Shown: positions 8,094-17,425 of the stretch, piece by piece | Position numbering within the stretch: the stretch's first letter is position 1 | How the letters are laid out: every line of letters starts with the position of its first letter | DNA from: Murinocardiopsis flavida | Lineage (GTDB): Bacteria > Actinomycetota > Actinomycetes > Streptosporangiales > Streptosporangiaceae | Length of the DNA stretch: 64,000 bases | NCBI RefSeq assembly: GCF_003014485.1 | Contig: NZ_PYGA01000011.1 | Coordinates: 171,230 to 235,229, forward strand | Reading direction: 5' to 3' | Made by a program: the position numbers and the translations under genes | Notes under the pieces: model-generated | Told to the model about the DNA's origin: nothing | The model's database searches: none | Seen by the model: only the letters and a program-made list of their open reading frames with translations

Positions 8094-8783
8094 CTACTCG
8101 AAGAGCGCCACGAGGGCGCTGATCGCGGCGACCTCGTGGAAGCGGTCGTGGGCCGCCGGAACGTCGGCGTGCTCCAGGCTCCATGTCATGGGGTGGGGGA
8201 CGAACACGGCGCCCAATCCCGCCTCCAGCGCGGGCAGCACGTCGGAGCGCGGCGAGTTGCCGATCATCCAGGTGCCGGCGGGGTCCAGGCCGCGTTCGGC
8301 GGTGAACGCCCGGTAGACCGAGGCGTCCTTCTCCGGCACGATCTCCACGCCCTGGAACAGCCCCGCCAGCCCGGACGCGTCGACCTTGGCCTGCTGAGCC
8401 GCCCGCGGCCCCTTGGTGAGCAGGAACAGGCGGTGCCGCGGCGCGAGCGCGGCCAGGGTCTCGGCGACGCCGTCGATCAGTTCGATGGCGTGCTCGCGGA
8501 CCGGCGCGCTGACCGCCCGGACCGCGGAGCGGTCCGCGTCGTCCAGAGGGGTGCCGCGCAGCCGGGCGAGGCAGTCGGTGAGGCTGCGCTCGAACACGGC
8601 GGCGCCGTAGCCGTAGGCCACGGAGTTGGCGCGCTCGATGTCGTTGAGGACCGCGCGGACCTCCTCCGGCGGGAGGGTGGGGTGGTCGACGTGCGCGATG
8701 AACGCGTCGATGGCGCGCTCGAACAGGACGTTGTTCTCCCACAGCGTGTCGTCCGCGTCGAAGATCAGGTTGTGCGCCGCCAT
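8094..8783 (-). CDS. HAD-superfamily hydrolase
   Basis: 229 residues from ATG at 8783, with AAGGGGAT just upstream. All four HAD motifs are visible: nucleophile motif DADDT (Asp9, Asp11), motif II FLLTKG, the motif III Lys in VPEKD, and motif IV Asp in GNSPRSDVLPALEAG. A helical cap (residues about 20-95) follows motif I, so it is a cap-I phosphatase acting on a small phosphorylated metabolite in the cytoplasm. The substrate is not predictable. A much longer open frame extends upstream to 9251, but residues before this Met are low-complexity and lack family similarity. Confidence 0.88.
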   Translation of the reverse strand: MAAHNLIFDADDTLWENNVLFERAIDAFIAHVDHPTLPPEEVRAVLNDIERANSVAYGYGAAVFERSLTDCLARLRGTPLDDADRSAVRAVSAPVREHAIELIDGVAETLAALAPRHRLFLLTKGPRAAQQAKVDASGLAGLFQGVEIVPEKDASVYRAFTAERGLDPAGTWMIGNSPRSDVLPALEAGLGAVFVPHPMTWSLEHADVPAAHDRFHEVAAISALVALFE

Positions 8784-9087
8784 GCCATCCCCTTCCGGCT
8801 CTGTGTCCGGCCCCGCTCGGTCCGCTCGGTCCGCTCGGCCGCAATCGTGCCACCGCCGCGGGCCCGGCGCCGCCCCCGGGTCCGTGATTCCCAGAGCCTC
8901 GGGTCCGCCGGTTCGCCGGGGCCCGAGTCCGTGGTTCGCCGGGTCCCGGATCCGGGGGTACGGGGCGCCCGGCGCGGTCTCGGTGTGGCCCCGCACGTGG
9001 GAGGGCGTAGGCGGCGCATAAAGTGGCCGGTGACAGGTCCAGATGTCCGCACAAGCGCCGCGCCGACGCGGCGGGAACAGGAGCCCG

Positions 9088-9558
9088 ATGCCGGAGCCGA
9101 CCTTGGCGGAACTGCTGCCCACCGACTCCATTGCGACCGGGACCACGGCCGACGACTGGCGCGGCGCCGTCCGCGCCGCGGGCGCCCTGCTGGTCGGGGC
9201 GGGCGCGACGACCGCTGAGTACACCGATGAGATGCTGGCGACCGTCGACACCCACGGCCCCTACATCGTCATCGCGCCCGGTCTGGCGCTGGCGCACGCG
9301 CGCCCGTCGCCTGCCGTGCTGCGCACTGCGATGTCGTGGGCGTCGCTCGCGAAGCCGGTGGAGTTCGGGCATCCGCAGAACGACCCAGTGCGGCTCGTCG
9401 TCGGCCTGGCGGCCGTCGACCAGGACGGCCACCGCAGCGCGCTGGCGCGACTGGCCCGCATGCTCGCCGACCCCGCCCGGCTGGCGGCGCTGACCGACGC
9501 CGCCGACCCCGCCGAGGTCCACGCCCTCATCACCGACTATGAGGCCGACGCGGCCTGA
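9088..9558 (+). CDS. PTS EIIA component-like protein (mannitol/ascorbate type)
   Basis: 156 residues from ATG at 9088, preceded by AGGAG. It matches the PTS EIIA-2 fold, with the phospho-accepting His in APGLALAHARP (His70) and the GPYIVIAPG strand typical of UlaC/SgaA-like EIIA. Such domains receive phosphate from HPr and pass it to an EIIB. No EIIB or EIIC partner lies nearby, so this may be a stand-alone regulatory EIIA or a partner of a distant permease. Divergent from the HAD gene across 304 bases in which only a possible -10 (CATAAA near 9017) is visible. Confidence 0.85.
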   Translation: MPEPTLAELLPTDSIATGTTADDWRGAVRAAGALLVGAGATTAEYTDEMLATVDTHGPYIVIAPGLALAHARPSPAVLRTAMSWASLAKPVEFGHPQNDPVRLVVGLAAVDQDGHRSALARLARMLADPARLAALTDAADPAEVHALITDYEADAA

Positions 9559-9758
9559 ACCCGGCCTGAACCCCGCCCGCCGCCCCGGCCCGCTGCTGCG
9601 GGCCGGGGCGGCAGCGGTGCCGTAACCGTACGGGAGCACCACTGCCGCGCGAGGGCAGCACCGCCGTGCGGTGGCGGCACCGCCGCGCGAAGGCAGCACC
9701 GCTCTGCGGGGACGGCACCGCCGCTCCCGGGGACGGCACCGCTCCCGGGCCCCTCGGC

Positions 9759-11336
9759 TCAGATGTGCATCACGGGCTCTTCGGTGCGCGGCGCGGGCTT
9801 CATCAGCAGCGATAGCCCTGCCGCGAGCGCCATGACCGCCGCGGCGGTCAGGAACGCCAGGTGCATGCCGTCCATGAACGCCAGGTTGCTGGCCCGGGTG
9901 GTGGCCGCCGCCACCGCGGCCGAGGCGCCGTCGGGGATAAGCGCGCCGCCCTGGGTGACGATGCTCTGCATCGCGGTCAGCTCTTCACCGCTTGGCGCCC
10001 GCAGCCCGGCGTCGGTGTAGTGGCCGGGCAGCGTCGTGGCGATGGTGACCGACATCATCGCGCCGAGCACCGCCGTGCCCAGGGACCCGCCGAGTTGCAT
10101 CGCCGCCTGCTGCACGCCCGCGGCGACGCCGACGTAGGCGACCGGCGCGTTGCCGATGATGGCCGCCGTCGCCCCGGTCATCACGACGCTCAGGCCCGCG
10201 CCGAGCAGCACGAACCCGGCCGAGATGAAGACCGTTCCGGTGTCGGGGCTGAGCTGGGAGAGCAGCAGGAGCCCCGCGGCGGCGCTGACCAGGCCCACCG
10301 CGGTGGGGATGCGGGTGCCGACGGCGTCCATGAGCCGCCCGGCGAGGGTGGAGCACACCGCCATCGTCGCGGTGAGGGGCAGGAGTTGCAGGCCGGTCTG
10401 CAACGGGCTCAGTCCGTGGACGCCCTGGAGGTAGAAGGTCACGAAGAACAGCGAGCCCATGAGGCCGAGCGCCATGAGGATCATCAGCACGGTGCCGATG
10501 GACACCGACATGGAGCGGAAGATCCCCAGCGGCAGCAGCGGGTCCGCGACGCGCTGCTCCACCAGCAGGAACGCGACGCCGAAGACGGCGGCGACCGCGA
10601 GGACCACCAGGGTCTCGGGGTGCGTCCAGCCGACGACCGGTGCCTCGACGAGCGCCCACACCAGGGCGAACATCGCGACGCTGAGGAGGATGACGCCGGG
10701 CAGGTCGAAGCGCGACGCCGCGTCCGTCGCGCGGTTGGGTGCCAGCAGCCACAGGCCGAGGACGATCGCGGCCAGTCCCACCGGGACGTTGATGTAGAAC
10801 ACCGACTGCCAGCCGAACGTGCTGACCAGGATGCCGCCCGCGATGGGGCCGGCGGCGGTCGCGCCGCCGATGAGGCTGCCGAACACGCCGAACGCCCGGC
10901 CGAGCTTGTGCGCGGGGAAGCTCGCCCGGAGGAGCCCCATGGCCGCGGGGGTGATGACGGCGCCGGAGAGGCCCTGGAGGATGCGGAACGCGACCAGGAA
11001 GACGATGCCGGAGGACAGCGCGATGGCGACGGAGGCGGCCACGAAGCCGACCACGCCGATCATGTACATCTTGCGGTGGCCGTAGCGGTCGCCGAGCTTG
11101 CCCGCCGTGATCAGGAACACGGCGAGGCCGAGCAGGTAGCCGTGGGTGACCCATTGGAGTTCCGCGAGGGTGGCGTTCAGGTCGGCCCCGATGGCGGGGT
11201 TGGCGACCGCGACGATGGTGCCGTCGAGCGCCACCATCATGACGCCGAAGGCGATGGCGACCAGGGTGCCCCACGGTCCGCCGCCCTGGCGCGCGGGTCT
11301 CTTCTCGGGCGGTGCGGCCGTATCGGTCGCGGTCAT
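9759..11336 (-). CDS. MFS multidrug exporter, DHA2 (EmrB/QacA) family
   Basis: 525 residues from ATG at 11336 with GGGGAG upstream. The pattern of about 14 membrane helices fits DHA2 drug:H+ antiporters; the signature loop GKLGDRYGHRKMY after helix 2 and LDGTIVAVANPAIG in helix 1 are characteristic of the EmrB/QacA group. Predicted inner-membrane exporter of toxic or secondary compounds. Divergent from a TetR regulator across 179 bases that contain both promoters and one operator, the classic inducible efflux arrangement. An upstream in-frame start at 11447 would run across the operator and is rejected. Confidence 0.93.
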   Translation of the reverse strand: MTATDTAAPPEKRPARQGGGPWGTLVAIAFGVMMVALDGTIVAVANPAIGADLNATLAELQWVTHGYLLGLAVFLITAGKLGDRYGHRKMYMIGVVGFVAASVAIALSSGIVFLVAFRILQGLSGAVITPAAMGLLRASFPAHKLGRAFGVFGSLIGGATAAGPIAGGILVSTFGWQSVFYINVPVGLAAIVLGLWLLAPNRATDAASRFDLPGVILLSVAMFALVWALVEAPVVGWTHPETLVVLAVAAVFGVAFLLVEQRVADPLLPLGIFRSMSVSIGTVLMILMALGLMGSLFFVTFYLQGVHGLSPLQTGLQLLPLTATMAVCSTLAGRLMDAVGTRIPTAVGLVSAAAGLLLLSQLSPDTGTVFISAGFVLLGAGLSVVMTGATAAIIGNAPVAYVGVAAGVQQAAMQLGGSLGTAVLGAMMSVTIATTLPGHYTDAGLRAPSGEELTAMQSIVTQGGALIPDGASAAVAAATTRASNLAFMDGMHLAFLTAAAVMALAAGLSLLMKPAPRTEEPVMHI

Positions 11337-11425
11337 GGGCTCCCCTTGTCCCCCGTGACCCGCAGGTGCGGGTCGGATGTTCGTCGTTGTGGTGCGGCCG
11401 CTGCGGGCGCGGCGGGACCGCGAGA

Positions 11426-11454
11426 ATGTTATGGCAGCGACTGACAAATGGCAA
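11426..11454 (-). promoter_or_regulatory. Predicted promoter of the MFS exporter
   Basis: Leftward -35 TTGCCA (11454-11449), 17-base spacer, -10 TAACAT (11431-11426). The operator palindrome fills the spacer. Confidence 0.55.
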
Positions 11455-11462
11455 TCGCTGAC
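11433..11462. promoter_or_regulatory. Candidate TetR operator shared by both divergent promoters
   Basis: A 30-base imperfect palindrome with 11 of 15 positions symmetric; the outer arms are CAGCGA (11435-11440) and TCGCTG (11455-11460). It covers the spacer of the exporter promoter and the -35 of the regulator promoter, so one bound dimer pair would block both. Confidence 0.6.
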
Positions 11463-11486
11463 TTTTTGTGGCGGCGGCGGTAGGAT
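11458..11486 (+). promoter_or_regulatory. Predicted promoter of the TetR gene
   Basis: -35 CTGACT (11458-11463), 17-base spacer, -10 TAGGAT (11481-11486). The strong AAGGAGGT at 11498-11505 follows, 10 bases before the ATG. Confidence 0.45.
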
Positions 11487-11515
11487 GCCCGCGAACGAAG
11501 GAGGTCGATGGCGCC

Positions 11516-12178
11516 ATGACCCGACCGGCAGTTGCCGAGCCTCAGGGCGGCCTGCGCGAGCGCAAGAAGGCCATGACCCGCGAGGCGCTCATCGACAGCG
11601 CGCTCCGGCTGTTCGACCAGCACGGGTTCGCCGCCACCACCACGGAGCAGATCGCCGCGTCCGTCGGGGTCTCGCAGCGGACCTTCTTCCGCTACTTCGC
11701 GACCAAGGAAGAGGTCGTCAGCGCCGCCCACAATGCCGTGGACGACGACTTCTTCGCCCGCTTCCTCGCCAAGGACCCCGCGATCCACCCGCTGGAGGCG
11801 CTGCGCGCCGCCGCCGTGGAGACATGGCAGTCACTCGACGAACGGGCACTCCGCTCCCAGGTCCTGCTGTCGAAGCTGTACGACAGCACCCCGCAGCTCC
11901 TCGCCTGCCGCCTCCGCAACGGCGCCCAGTACGAGAGCCGTATCGTGGCGGTCATCACCAGCCGCACCGGCATCGACCCGGTCACCGACCTGCGGCCGCG
12001 CCTGGTCGCGGCGGCGTTCGGCGCAACGATGCACGCGGCGGTCTGCTACTGGATGAACTGCGGCACGGACGGCGTTCACGGGGCCGTACGCACCATCGAG
12101 CGTCACTTCGACGCGCTCGGGCCCGCCCTCACCGGACCATGGCACGACCGCCCCGGCGCAACGGCGCCGCCGTCATGA
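11516..12178 (+). CDS. TetR-family transcriptional repressor
   Basis: 220 residues from ATG at 11516, ten bases after a perfect AAGGAGGT. The N-terminal TetR helix-turn-helix is clear (ALIDSALRLFDQHGFAATTT, then IAASVGVSQRTFFRYFATKE). The C-terminal ligand domain is divergent, as usual. Very likely represses itself and the divergent DHA2 exporter through the 11433-11462 palindrome; an exporter substrate would be the expected inducer. An ATG at 11508 hits a stop after three codons, which settles the start. Confidence 0.9.
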   Translation: MTRPAVAEPQGGLRERKKAMTREALIDSALRLFDQHGFAATTTEQIAASVGVSQRTFFRYFATKEEVVSAAHNAVDDDFFARFLAKDPAIHPLEALRAAAVETWQSLDERALRSQVLLSKLYDSTPQLLACRLRNGAQYESRIVAVITSRTGIDPVTDLRPRLVAAAFGATMHAAVCYWMNCGTDGVHGAVRTIERHFDALGPALTGPWHDRPGATAPPS

Positions 12179-12227
12179 ATGGTTTGTGCTGCACCGGGCG
12201 ATTCTTCCAGCCCGCTCCGCGCGGCCG

Positions 12228-13601
12228 CTAGTCGTTTTCGCCGCCGGCGGCACCCCTGTGCCCGCCGTCACGCCCGGCGGCGGACCTCCCGTGCCCGTTG
12301 CCACGCCCGGAGCCCGCGTCCCACTGTCCACCATCACGCTCGGCGGGCCTCCCGGATCCGTTCCCGCCGTCCCCCGCCCGTCCGCCAGACCCCTCGACGC
12401 TCTCCCGCAGCACCTCGCAGGTGTAGCGGGTCTCGTCCATGAGCCGGGTCGCGTCGACGATGAGGACCCCGTAGGTGCGCGTGTGGCCATCGCCGCCGGG
12501 CACGGACCCGTCCTCGGTCAGCCGGTCCAGGGAGGAGCCCGCCTCCCGGACCCGATCGTCGAGTTCCGCGGTCTGCTCGCCGAGCCGGTCGGCGTCGATC
12601 GCGCTCAGCAGCCGCACGGTGTCGCCGATGGCGGCGAGCAGGTCGCCGTAGCGGCGGAGGAAGCCGCCGTCACCGGACCCGGCCCGCTCGGCGAACTCCG
12701 CCCGCTGCTGGGCCAGTGTGCGCGTGACGGATTCGAGCTGGGCCGACATCCGCGCCAGCGCGTCGACCACGGCCTCGTACCCGCTGAACGTCGGGCGGGT
12801 CCGGCCGCGGCTCAGCAGCTGGCGCGGGTTGTAGTAGACGCTCTCCGACGCGGTCTCGACGGAGCTGCGCGCCCGCGCCACCAGTGGACCCATGCGGGTC
12901 GCCCGGTAGTGCCACTGGTCCGTGCGCTCCTCCTCCAGTTCGCTGCCGCGGAGCGCGCCTGCCATGTCGCCGAGGAGGTCGCACAGCGAGTGCGCCAGCG
13001 ACCGCACCCCGTACTCCGCGCTGCGGTACCGCATGGGCGGGAAGAGCAGCAGGTTCACCAGGACGCCGATCGCGCAGCCCACCAGGACGAGGACGACGAT
13101 CTGGCCCAGCGCCGCGAGCCGGTCGACCGTTGTCGTGGTGGTGATGAACGTGGAGAAGGCGAAGAACGCCGCGGTGGCGACCTGCGAGCCCTGCGCGCCC
13201 AGCCGCCGCCACCGCGCGAGCGTCAGCGCGGCCAGGGCGACCATGGCGAAGGTCAGCAGGTCCGGTCCTGCCATGAAGCCGAGGACGGCCTGGAGTCCCA
13301 CCCCGACGGCGACGGCGAGGACGTAGCGCAGCGACTGCACGACCGACTGGTAGACGGTCACCTGCACCATGAGCACCGCGGAGAACGGCGCGAACGCCGG
13401 CGACTGCGCCTGGATCAGGGTGTCGGCCACGAACCACGCGATGGTCGCGGCCACGGCGCTCTTGAGGACGAGCAGCAGCGTGTGGCGCTCGTGCCCGTCG
13501 GAGCCGCGCGCCCGCACCAGCCACTGCCCGACGCGCGCCCACCATCCGGTGTCAGCGGGGGCGGAGCGGTCCGCCCCCCGTTCCGCCGTGTTCCGCCCCA
13601 T
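12228..13601 (-). CDS. FUSC/aromatic acid exporter-like membrane protein
   Basis: 457 residues. Two clusters of membrane helices in the first 200 residues (LKSAVAATIAWFVADTLIQ, then LVLVGCAIGVLVNLLLFPP) are followed by a long charged helical cytoplasmic domain (about 205-400). This is the layout of ArAE/FUSC proteins, which export aromatic acids or related solutes. The last 55 residues are Gly/Arg/Asp-rich and probably disordered. Tail-to-tail with the preceding TetR gene, 49 bases apart. No partner genes, so the substrate is open. Confidence 0.85.
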   Translation of the reverse strand: MGRNTAERGADRSAPADTGWWARVGQWLVRARGSDGHERHTLLLVLKSAVAATIAWFVADTLIQAQSPAFAPFSAVLMVQVTVYQSVVQSLRYVLAVAVGVGLQAVLGFMAGPDLLTFAMVALAALTLARWRRLGAQGSQVATAAFFAFSTFITTTTTVDRLAALGQIVVLVLVGCAIGVLVNLLLFPPMRYRSAEYGVRSLAHSLCDLLGDMAGALRGSELEEERTDQWHYRATRMGPLVARARSSVETASESVYYNPRQLLSRGRTRPTFSGYEAVVDALARMSAQLESVTRTLAQQRAEFAERAGSGDGGFLRRYGDLLAAIGDTVRLLSAIDADRLGEQTAELDDRVREAGSSLDRLTEDGSVPGGDGHTRTYGVLIVDATRLMDETRYTCEVLRESVEGSGGRAGDGGNGSGRPAERDGGQWDAGSGRGNGHGRSAAGRDGGHRGAAGGEND

Positions 13602-13677
13602 TCACCTCTCCGCCCGACGCCCGCACCTCCCGTACCGGTGTCCACTAACCCGAACGGCGGCGGTCATGCGCCGGGCG

Positions 13678-14532
13678 TCACACGCGCGGCCAGCGGGCCT
13701 CGCAGAAGCAGTACACGCCGTACACCGCGACACCGGCCGCGACGAAGGTCAGCAGCCACGGGCCGTAGGGCGCGTCGGCGACGGCGCGCAGGGTGCCGTC
13801 GAGGCCCTGGGCCTTCTCGGGGTCGAAGGTGACGGCGGCGTAGCCGATGAGGCCGCCCGCCACCATCACGACGACGCCCTTGGTCACGTGGCCGACCTGG
13901 CCGAGGCGGGTGACGGCCGTGCGGACGCCCCGGGAGGTGCCGCCCAGCGCGATCTCCTTGAGGAACTGCTTGCTGGCGCCCTTGTAGCAGAAGTAGCCGC
14001 CCGCACCGATGAAGCCGAGGGCGACGGCGCCGACGAGCAGTTGGCCCGCGGGGAGCTTCATGGCCTGGGCCGTCAGGGACGCGGACTGCTGGTCCTGGGA
14101 GGTCGTGCCGCCGCCCAGCAGGAACGTGGCGATCGTGGTGCACAGGGCCGCGTAGACGACGGCGCGGCCGGCGCAGCCCAGCCGCTCGGCCGCCGTGCGG
14201 GCGTTGGCGCGGCGGCCGAGGACGGCTATGAGCGCCTGCCAGAGCGCGAGTCCGGCCAGCCCCACGGCGCAGGCGGCGAGGACCGCCGTGCCCATCGGGT
14301 TCTGCGCGACCATTTGCAGCGCTCCGGCATTGTCGGCGTTGCGGCCGCCGCTGTCCCCGTAGGCCACTTGGAGGGCGATGAATCCGATCAGCAGGAAGAA
14401 GAGGCCCTTTGCCGCGAGCCCGGCCCGTGCGGCGGTGACCAGCCAGGTGCTTCCCGCGGCGTCGTGTCCGGCGTTGCTCGCCTTGGCGCGGGGTGTGAGT
14501 CCTTTCCACGATCTGCTCTTGCGCGCGTTCAT
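13678..14532 (-). CDS. DUF1206 domain-containing membrane protein
   Basis: 284 residues from ATG at 14532; an in-frame TTG at 14559 is possible but less likely. Six membrane helices occur as three similar two-helix units (for example AARAGLAAKGLFFLLIGFIA, CAGRAVVYAALCTTIATFLL, VGHVTKGVVVMVAGGLIGYA), the triplicated DUF1206 pattern. Function unknown for the family. It follows the FUSC-like gene by 76 bases on the same strand and may be read with it, being upstream in transcription order. C-terminus ends right after the last helix. Confidence 0.85.
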   Translation of the reverse strand: MNARKSRSWKGLTPRAKASNAGHDAAGSTWLVTAARAGLAAKGLFFLLIGFIALQVAYGDSGGRNADNAGALQMVAQNPMGTAVLAACAVGLAGLALWQALIAVLGRRANARTAAERLGCAGRAVVYAALCTTIATFLLGGGTTSQDQQSASLTAQAMKLPAGQLLVGAVALGFIGAGGYFCYKGASKQFLKEIALGGTSRGVRTAVTRLGQVGHVTKGVVVMVAGGLIGYAAVTFDPEKAQGLDGTLRAVADAPYGPWLLTFVAAGVAVYGVYCFCEARWPRV

Positions 14533-14817
14533 GACCGTCGGTTGCCCCCGGCTTCCCAAGGCAAACCGGAAGCCATGGTGGTGTCACCGGAGTGCACACG
14601 GCCGACACGGGCTGCCGCTCGCGGTACCCCGGTCTGGCGGGAGAGCTTCAGCGTGGTGCTTCGTGCCGCCGGGTGCTTCGCAGCCGCGACGGCAGCCACC
14701 CCCCGCTGCCGCCCACGCCCACCGAACGCACCCACCTCTCACACGCCGTTCGTGCCCCGCGTGGTCGCCCGCATGCGGGAAATGCGCGGTCCGGCTGCCG
14801 CCCGGGGCGGGCGGGGT

Positions 14818-16059
14818 TCAGGGTGGGATCGGGCCGGGGGTCCGGGGGGCCACTCGGTCGGCGAGGGCGGCGGACAGCGAGGACAGCCCGCGTTCCAGCG
14901 GCCCGGTACCGAGCAGCGGGCGCCAGCACGAGGCGAACACCAGCGCCCCCAGGATGAACAACTCCAGGCGGTAGGGCGCGACGTCGTCGGGCTGGGTGCC
15001 GAGGAGCGCGAGCACGACGATGTGCCCGGCGTAGACCGTGAGGGCCATGGAGCCCGCCGCCGCCAGCGGGTACAGGGCGACCCGCAACCGGTCGGCGAGC
15101 GCGAGGCAGCACGCGAGGGTAAGGAGCCCCGTGCCGGTGGCGCCGAGGATCTCCAGCGTCGTCCCGCTGTGCGGCGTGGCGACGAGCAGCCACCACACGG
15201 AGTCGACGGGGACGGTCCCGTGCAGGTCGCCCGCCCATTCGGCGACGGCGTCGCGGTAGACCCCGCGCACCTCCGGCGGGGTCCGGGCGTAGTCCATGGC
15301 GGGCGCCTCGGGCCAGGCGGCCAGCCCGAGGCGGCCCATTCCGTCGAAGCCGTCCATGACCAGCCGGGACCCGCCGTAGCCCAGGAGGGCCAGTGCGGCG
15401 CCGGTTCCGGCGAGGCCGAGCCGCACCCGGACGGCGCGCAGGTCGAGGCGGCCCACTGCCATGCCGGCGGCGACGAACGCCATGAAGGTCGCCGCCGGGT
15501 AATAGCCGGTGAGGAAGAAGTCGCCGAGGCCGCCGATCGAGCCCTCGGGCAGGCCGGGGTCGCCCATGAGCGAGCGGAGCACGAACGACACCTGCGGTCC
15601 GACCAGGGCGATCGCCGCGGCGACGGCGGTGAGCGCCGGTGCGCGCAGGAGCAGCAGCGGCAGGGCGAGCACGAAGTAGCCGCCGTAGTAGCTCAGGATG
15701 ACGGCGACCGGCGTGCCCATCAGGTCGAGCAGGAACCCGAGCAGGGCGAGGACCACCGCGCGCACCAGGACCCGGACGGCGACGTGCCGCAGGGGGGTTC
15801 CGCGCAACGGTGTCGCGCCGCCGGAGATCAGTGCCAGGGACACGCCTGCGAGGAGGGCGAACAGGGCTGAGGAGCGGCCGCTGGCGAGTTCGTAGGCGAG
15901 TTCGGCGGCGTCGCCGTCGAGGAGGCCGATGGTTCCCGCCCCGAGGTGCGCGGCGAACATCCCGGCGACGGCGAGCATCCGGGCGACGTCGACACCGACG
16001 ATCCGGCCAGGGGAGAAGACCGGGGTGCGTGCGGCACCGGCCGGCAGGGTTCGAGACAC
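14818..16059 (-). CDS. DUF418/heparan N-acetyltransferase-like multi-pass membrane protein
   Basis: 413 residues from GTG at 16059. About ten membrane helices; the N-terminal [20 protein letters not shown] matches the opening of membrane acyltransferases of the HGSNAT/DUF1624 type, and the C-terminal [20 protein letters not shown] with [10 protein letters not shown] matches DUF418. Proteins of this clan move acyl groups across membranes or onto sugars, but no catalytic assignment can be made. It is followed downstream by a 285-base gap without a gene. The start region overlaps no promoter that could be recognised. Confidence 0.82.
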   Translation of the reverse strand: MSRTLPAGAARTPVFSPGRIVGVDVARMLAVAGMFAAHLGAGTIGLLDGDAAELAYELASGRSSALFALLAGVSLALISGGATPLRGTPLRHVAVRVLVRAVVLALLGFLLDLMGTPVAVILSYYGGYFVLALPLLLLRAPALTAVAAAIALVGPQVSFVLRSLMGDPGLPEGSIGGLGDFFLTGYYPAATFMAFVAAGMAVGRLDLRAVRVRLGLAGTGAALALLGYGGSRLVMDGFDGMGRLGLAAWPEAPAMDYARTPPEVRGVYRDAVAEWAGDLHGTVPVDSVWWLLVATPHSGTTLEILGATGTGLLTLACCLALADRLRVALYPLAAAGSMALTVYAGHIVVLALLGTQPDDVAPYRLELFILGALVFASCWRPLLGTGPLERGLSSLSAALADRVAPRTPGPIPP

Positions 16060-16151
16060 GTACCCAGGTTAGGGTGCCGTGCCCCATTCGTCCCATCCGC
16101 GCCCGGCCGCAGTGCGGTCGCGCACCCCCGCCGCAGCGGGGGCGTGCGCCG

Positions 16152-16739
16152 TCAGTCGGCGCGGAGGGCGTGCAGCAGCCGGGTGAGCGCCCGGTCGGTG
16201 GCGTCGAGGGCGCCGGGGTCGTCGGACTGGGCGATCCACAGTGCGGCCTCGTTCATCGCGCCGGACAGCAGGCGGACCAGCGGCGCGACCGGCTGGTCGG
16301 GGATCGAGCCGTCCTCGACCAGCGCCGCGAGGGCCTCTTCGAGGTGGCGGGCCGACGCCGCCTCGTCCATCGCGCGCCATTCGTTCCAGCCGAGGACGGC
16401 GGGGGCGTCGATGAGCATGATGCGCCGGGCGGAGCGGCCGGAACTGGCCGTGAGGAACGCGCGGCATCCGGCGGTGAGCTGGGTCCAGGTGTCGGGTTCG
16501 GCGTCGGCCGCCGCGGCGACCTGGTCGGCGACGTCGGACTGCACCCTGCGCAGCACCGCGCGGAACAGCTCCTCTTTGCTGCCGAAGTGGTGGTAGAGGG
16601 CGCCCTTCGTGACGCCCGCCGAGCGGACGATCTCGGCGAGGCCGACCGCGGCATAGCCCCGTTCGGCGAAGAGCCGGGTGCCCTCGTCGACGAGGGCGCG
16701 CATGGTCGCTTCGCGCTGCTGGGCCTTTGTCCGCGGCAC
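16152..16739 (-). CDS. TetR-family transcriptional regulator
   Basis: 195 residues from GTG at 16739, preceded by AGGAGG. TetR helix-turn-helix: [20 protein letters not shown] then [20 protein letters not shown]. The C-terminal half resembles the YxaF/AcrR-like group ([20 protein letters not shown], then GWNEWRAMD). Divergent from the VOC gene across 105 bases containing two near-identical palindromes. Likely represses itself and the VOC gene. Confidence 0.9.
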   Translation of the reverse strand: MPRTKAQQREATMRALVDEGTRLFAERGYAAVGLAEIVRSAGVTKGALYHHFGSKEELFRAVLRRVQSDVADQVAAAADAEPDTWTQLTAGCRAFLTASSGRSARRIMLIDAPAVLGWNEWRAMDEAASARHLEEALAALVEDGSIPDQPVAPLVRLLSGAMNEAALWIAQSDDPGALDATDRALTRLLHALRAD

Positions 16740-16767
16740 GGTGTCCTCCTCGGTGTCCCCGCACACA

Positions 16768-16796
16768 TTGACGTACCGATGGTACGTATCTATGGT
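16768..16796 (+). promoter_or_regulatory. Predicted promoter of the VOC gene
   Basis: -35 TTGACG (16768-16773), 17-base spacer, -10 TATGGT (16791-16796). Operator 1 fills the spacer and overlaps the -35. Confidence 0.6.
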
Positions 16797-16819
16797 AGCG
16801 ATACATACCGACGGTACGT
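16771..16819. promoter_or_regulatory. Two palindromic TetR operators
   Basis: Operator 1, ACGTACCGATGGTACGT (16771-16787), has perfect 7-base arms around GAT. Operator 2, ACATACCGACGGTACGT (16803-16819), has the same arms with one mismatch around GAC. Centres are 32 bases apart, about three helical turns, so the two dimers would sit on the same face. Confidence 0.75.
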
Positions 16820-16844
16820 GAAAAGTGATTCGAGGCCACCACCC

Positions 16845-17258
16845 ATGACACTCACCGGTTTCTACACCGTGATCTGCACCGACCGCGTCGCGGCGACCCG
16901 CGACTTCTACACCGGGCTGTTCGGATTCGCTCCGACGTTCGAGACCGACTGGTACGTCAGCCTGCACCGCCCCGAGGGGCCGCCCGCCGAACTGGCGATC
17001 CTCCAGGCCGGCCACCCCACCCTCCCCGCCGGGCACACCGCGACCGCGCAGGGCCTGCTGCTCAACTTCGAGGTGGCCGACGCCGACGCCGAGTACCGCA
17101 GGCTCGTCCACGAGGCGGGGCTCCCGGCGGTACTCCCCCTGCGAAGCGAGGACTTCGGGCAGCGGCACTTCATCGTCGCCGACCCCAACGGCGTCCTCAT
17201 CGACGTCATCACGCCGATCGAGCCGTCCGAGGCGTTCGCCGCCGCCTACCTCGCGTGA
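16845..17258 (+). CDS. VOC-family protein (glyoxalase/bleomycin-resistance fold)
   Basis: 137 residues from ATG at 16845 with CGAGG nine bases upstream. Two beta-alpha-beta-beta-beta halves of the vicinal-oxygen-chelate fold are visible: [20 protein letters not shown] and later [19 protein letters not shown], ending [17 protein letters not shown], where the C-terminal metal-site Glu of many VOC enzymes is replaced by Asp (LIDVIT). It may be a dioxygenase, a glyoxalase-like enzyme or a drug-binding protein. Control by the adjacent TetR suggests a role in handling a toxic small molecule. Confidence 0.87.
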   Translation: MTLTGFYTVICTDRVAATRDFYTGLFGFAPTFETDWYVSLHRPEGPPAELAILQAGHPTLPAGHTATAQGLLLNFEVADADAEYRRLVHEAGLPAVLPLRSEDFGQRHFIVADPNGVLIDVITPIEPSEAFAAAYLA

Positions 17259-17276
17259 CGGCGGAGCCCCGCGGGG

Positions 17277-17317
17277 CGGGTGCGGCCGACCCCCGTCCCA
17301 GGGACCGGCCGCACCCG
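17277..17317. terminator. Hairpin between convergent VOC and aacS genes
   Basis: Arms CGGGTGCGGCC (17277-17287) and GGCCGCACCCG (17307-17317). No T-tract. It could serve both converging genes. Confidence 0.55.
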
Positions 17318-17425
17318 GACGGACGCGCCGGAGCCAGGGACCGGGCCAGGGCCGGGACCAGGTCACGGTCAGGGCCCGCCGGGCGCGGGGCCGCCCGGAT
17401 CCGGCGGTGCCGGGCGGCCGCACCC

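Noticed and set aside
8784..9699. Upstream extension of the HAD hydrolase and overlapping minus frames
   Set aside because: These run antisense through the EIIA gene and lack family similarity.
9861..11444. 527-codon plus-strand frame opposite the exporter
   Set aside because: Antisense shadow rich in Asp/Gly/His/Arg; the minus strand encodes an evident DHA2 transporter.
13369..15870. 833-codon plus-strand frame
   Set aside because: Runs antisense through three membrane-protein genes and contains no domain-like sequence.
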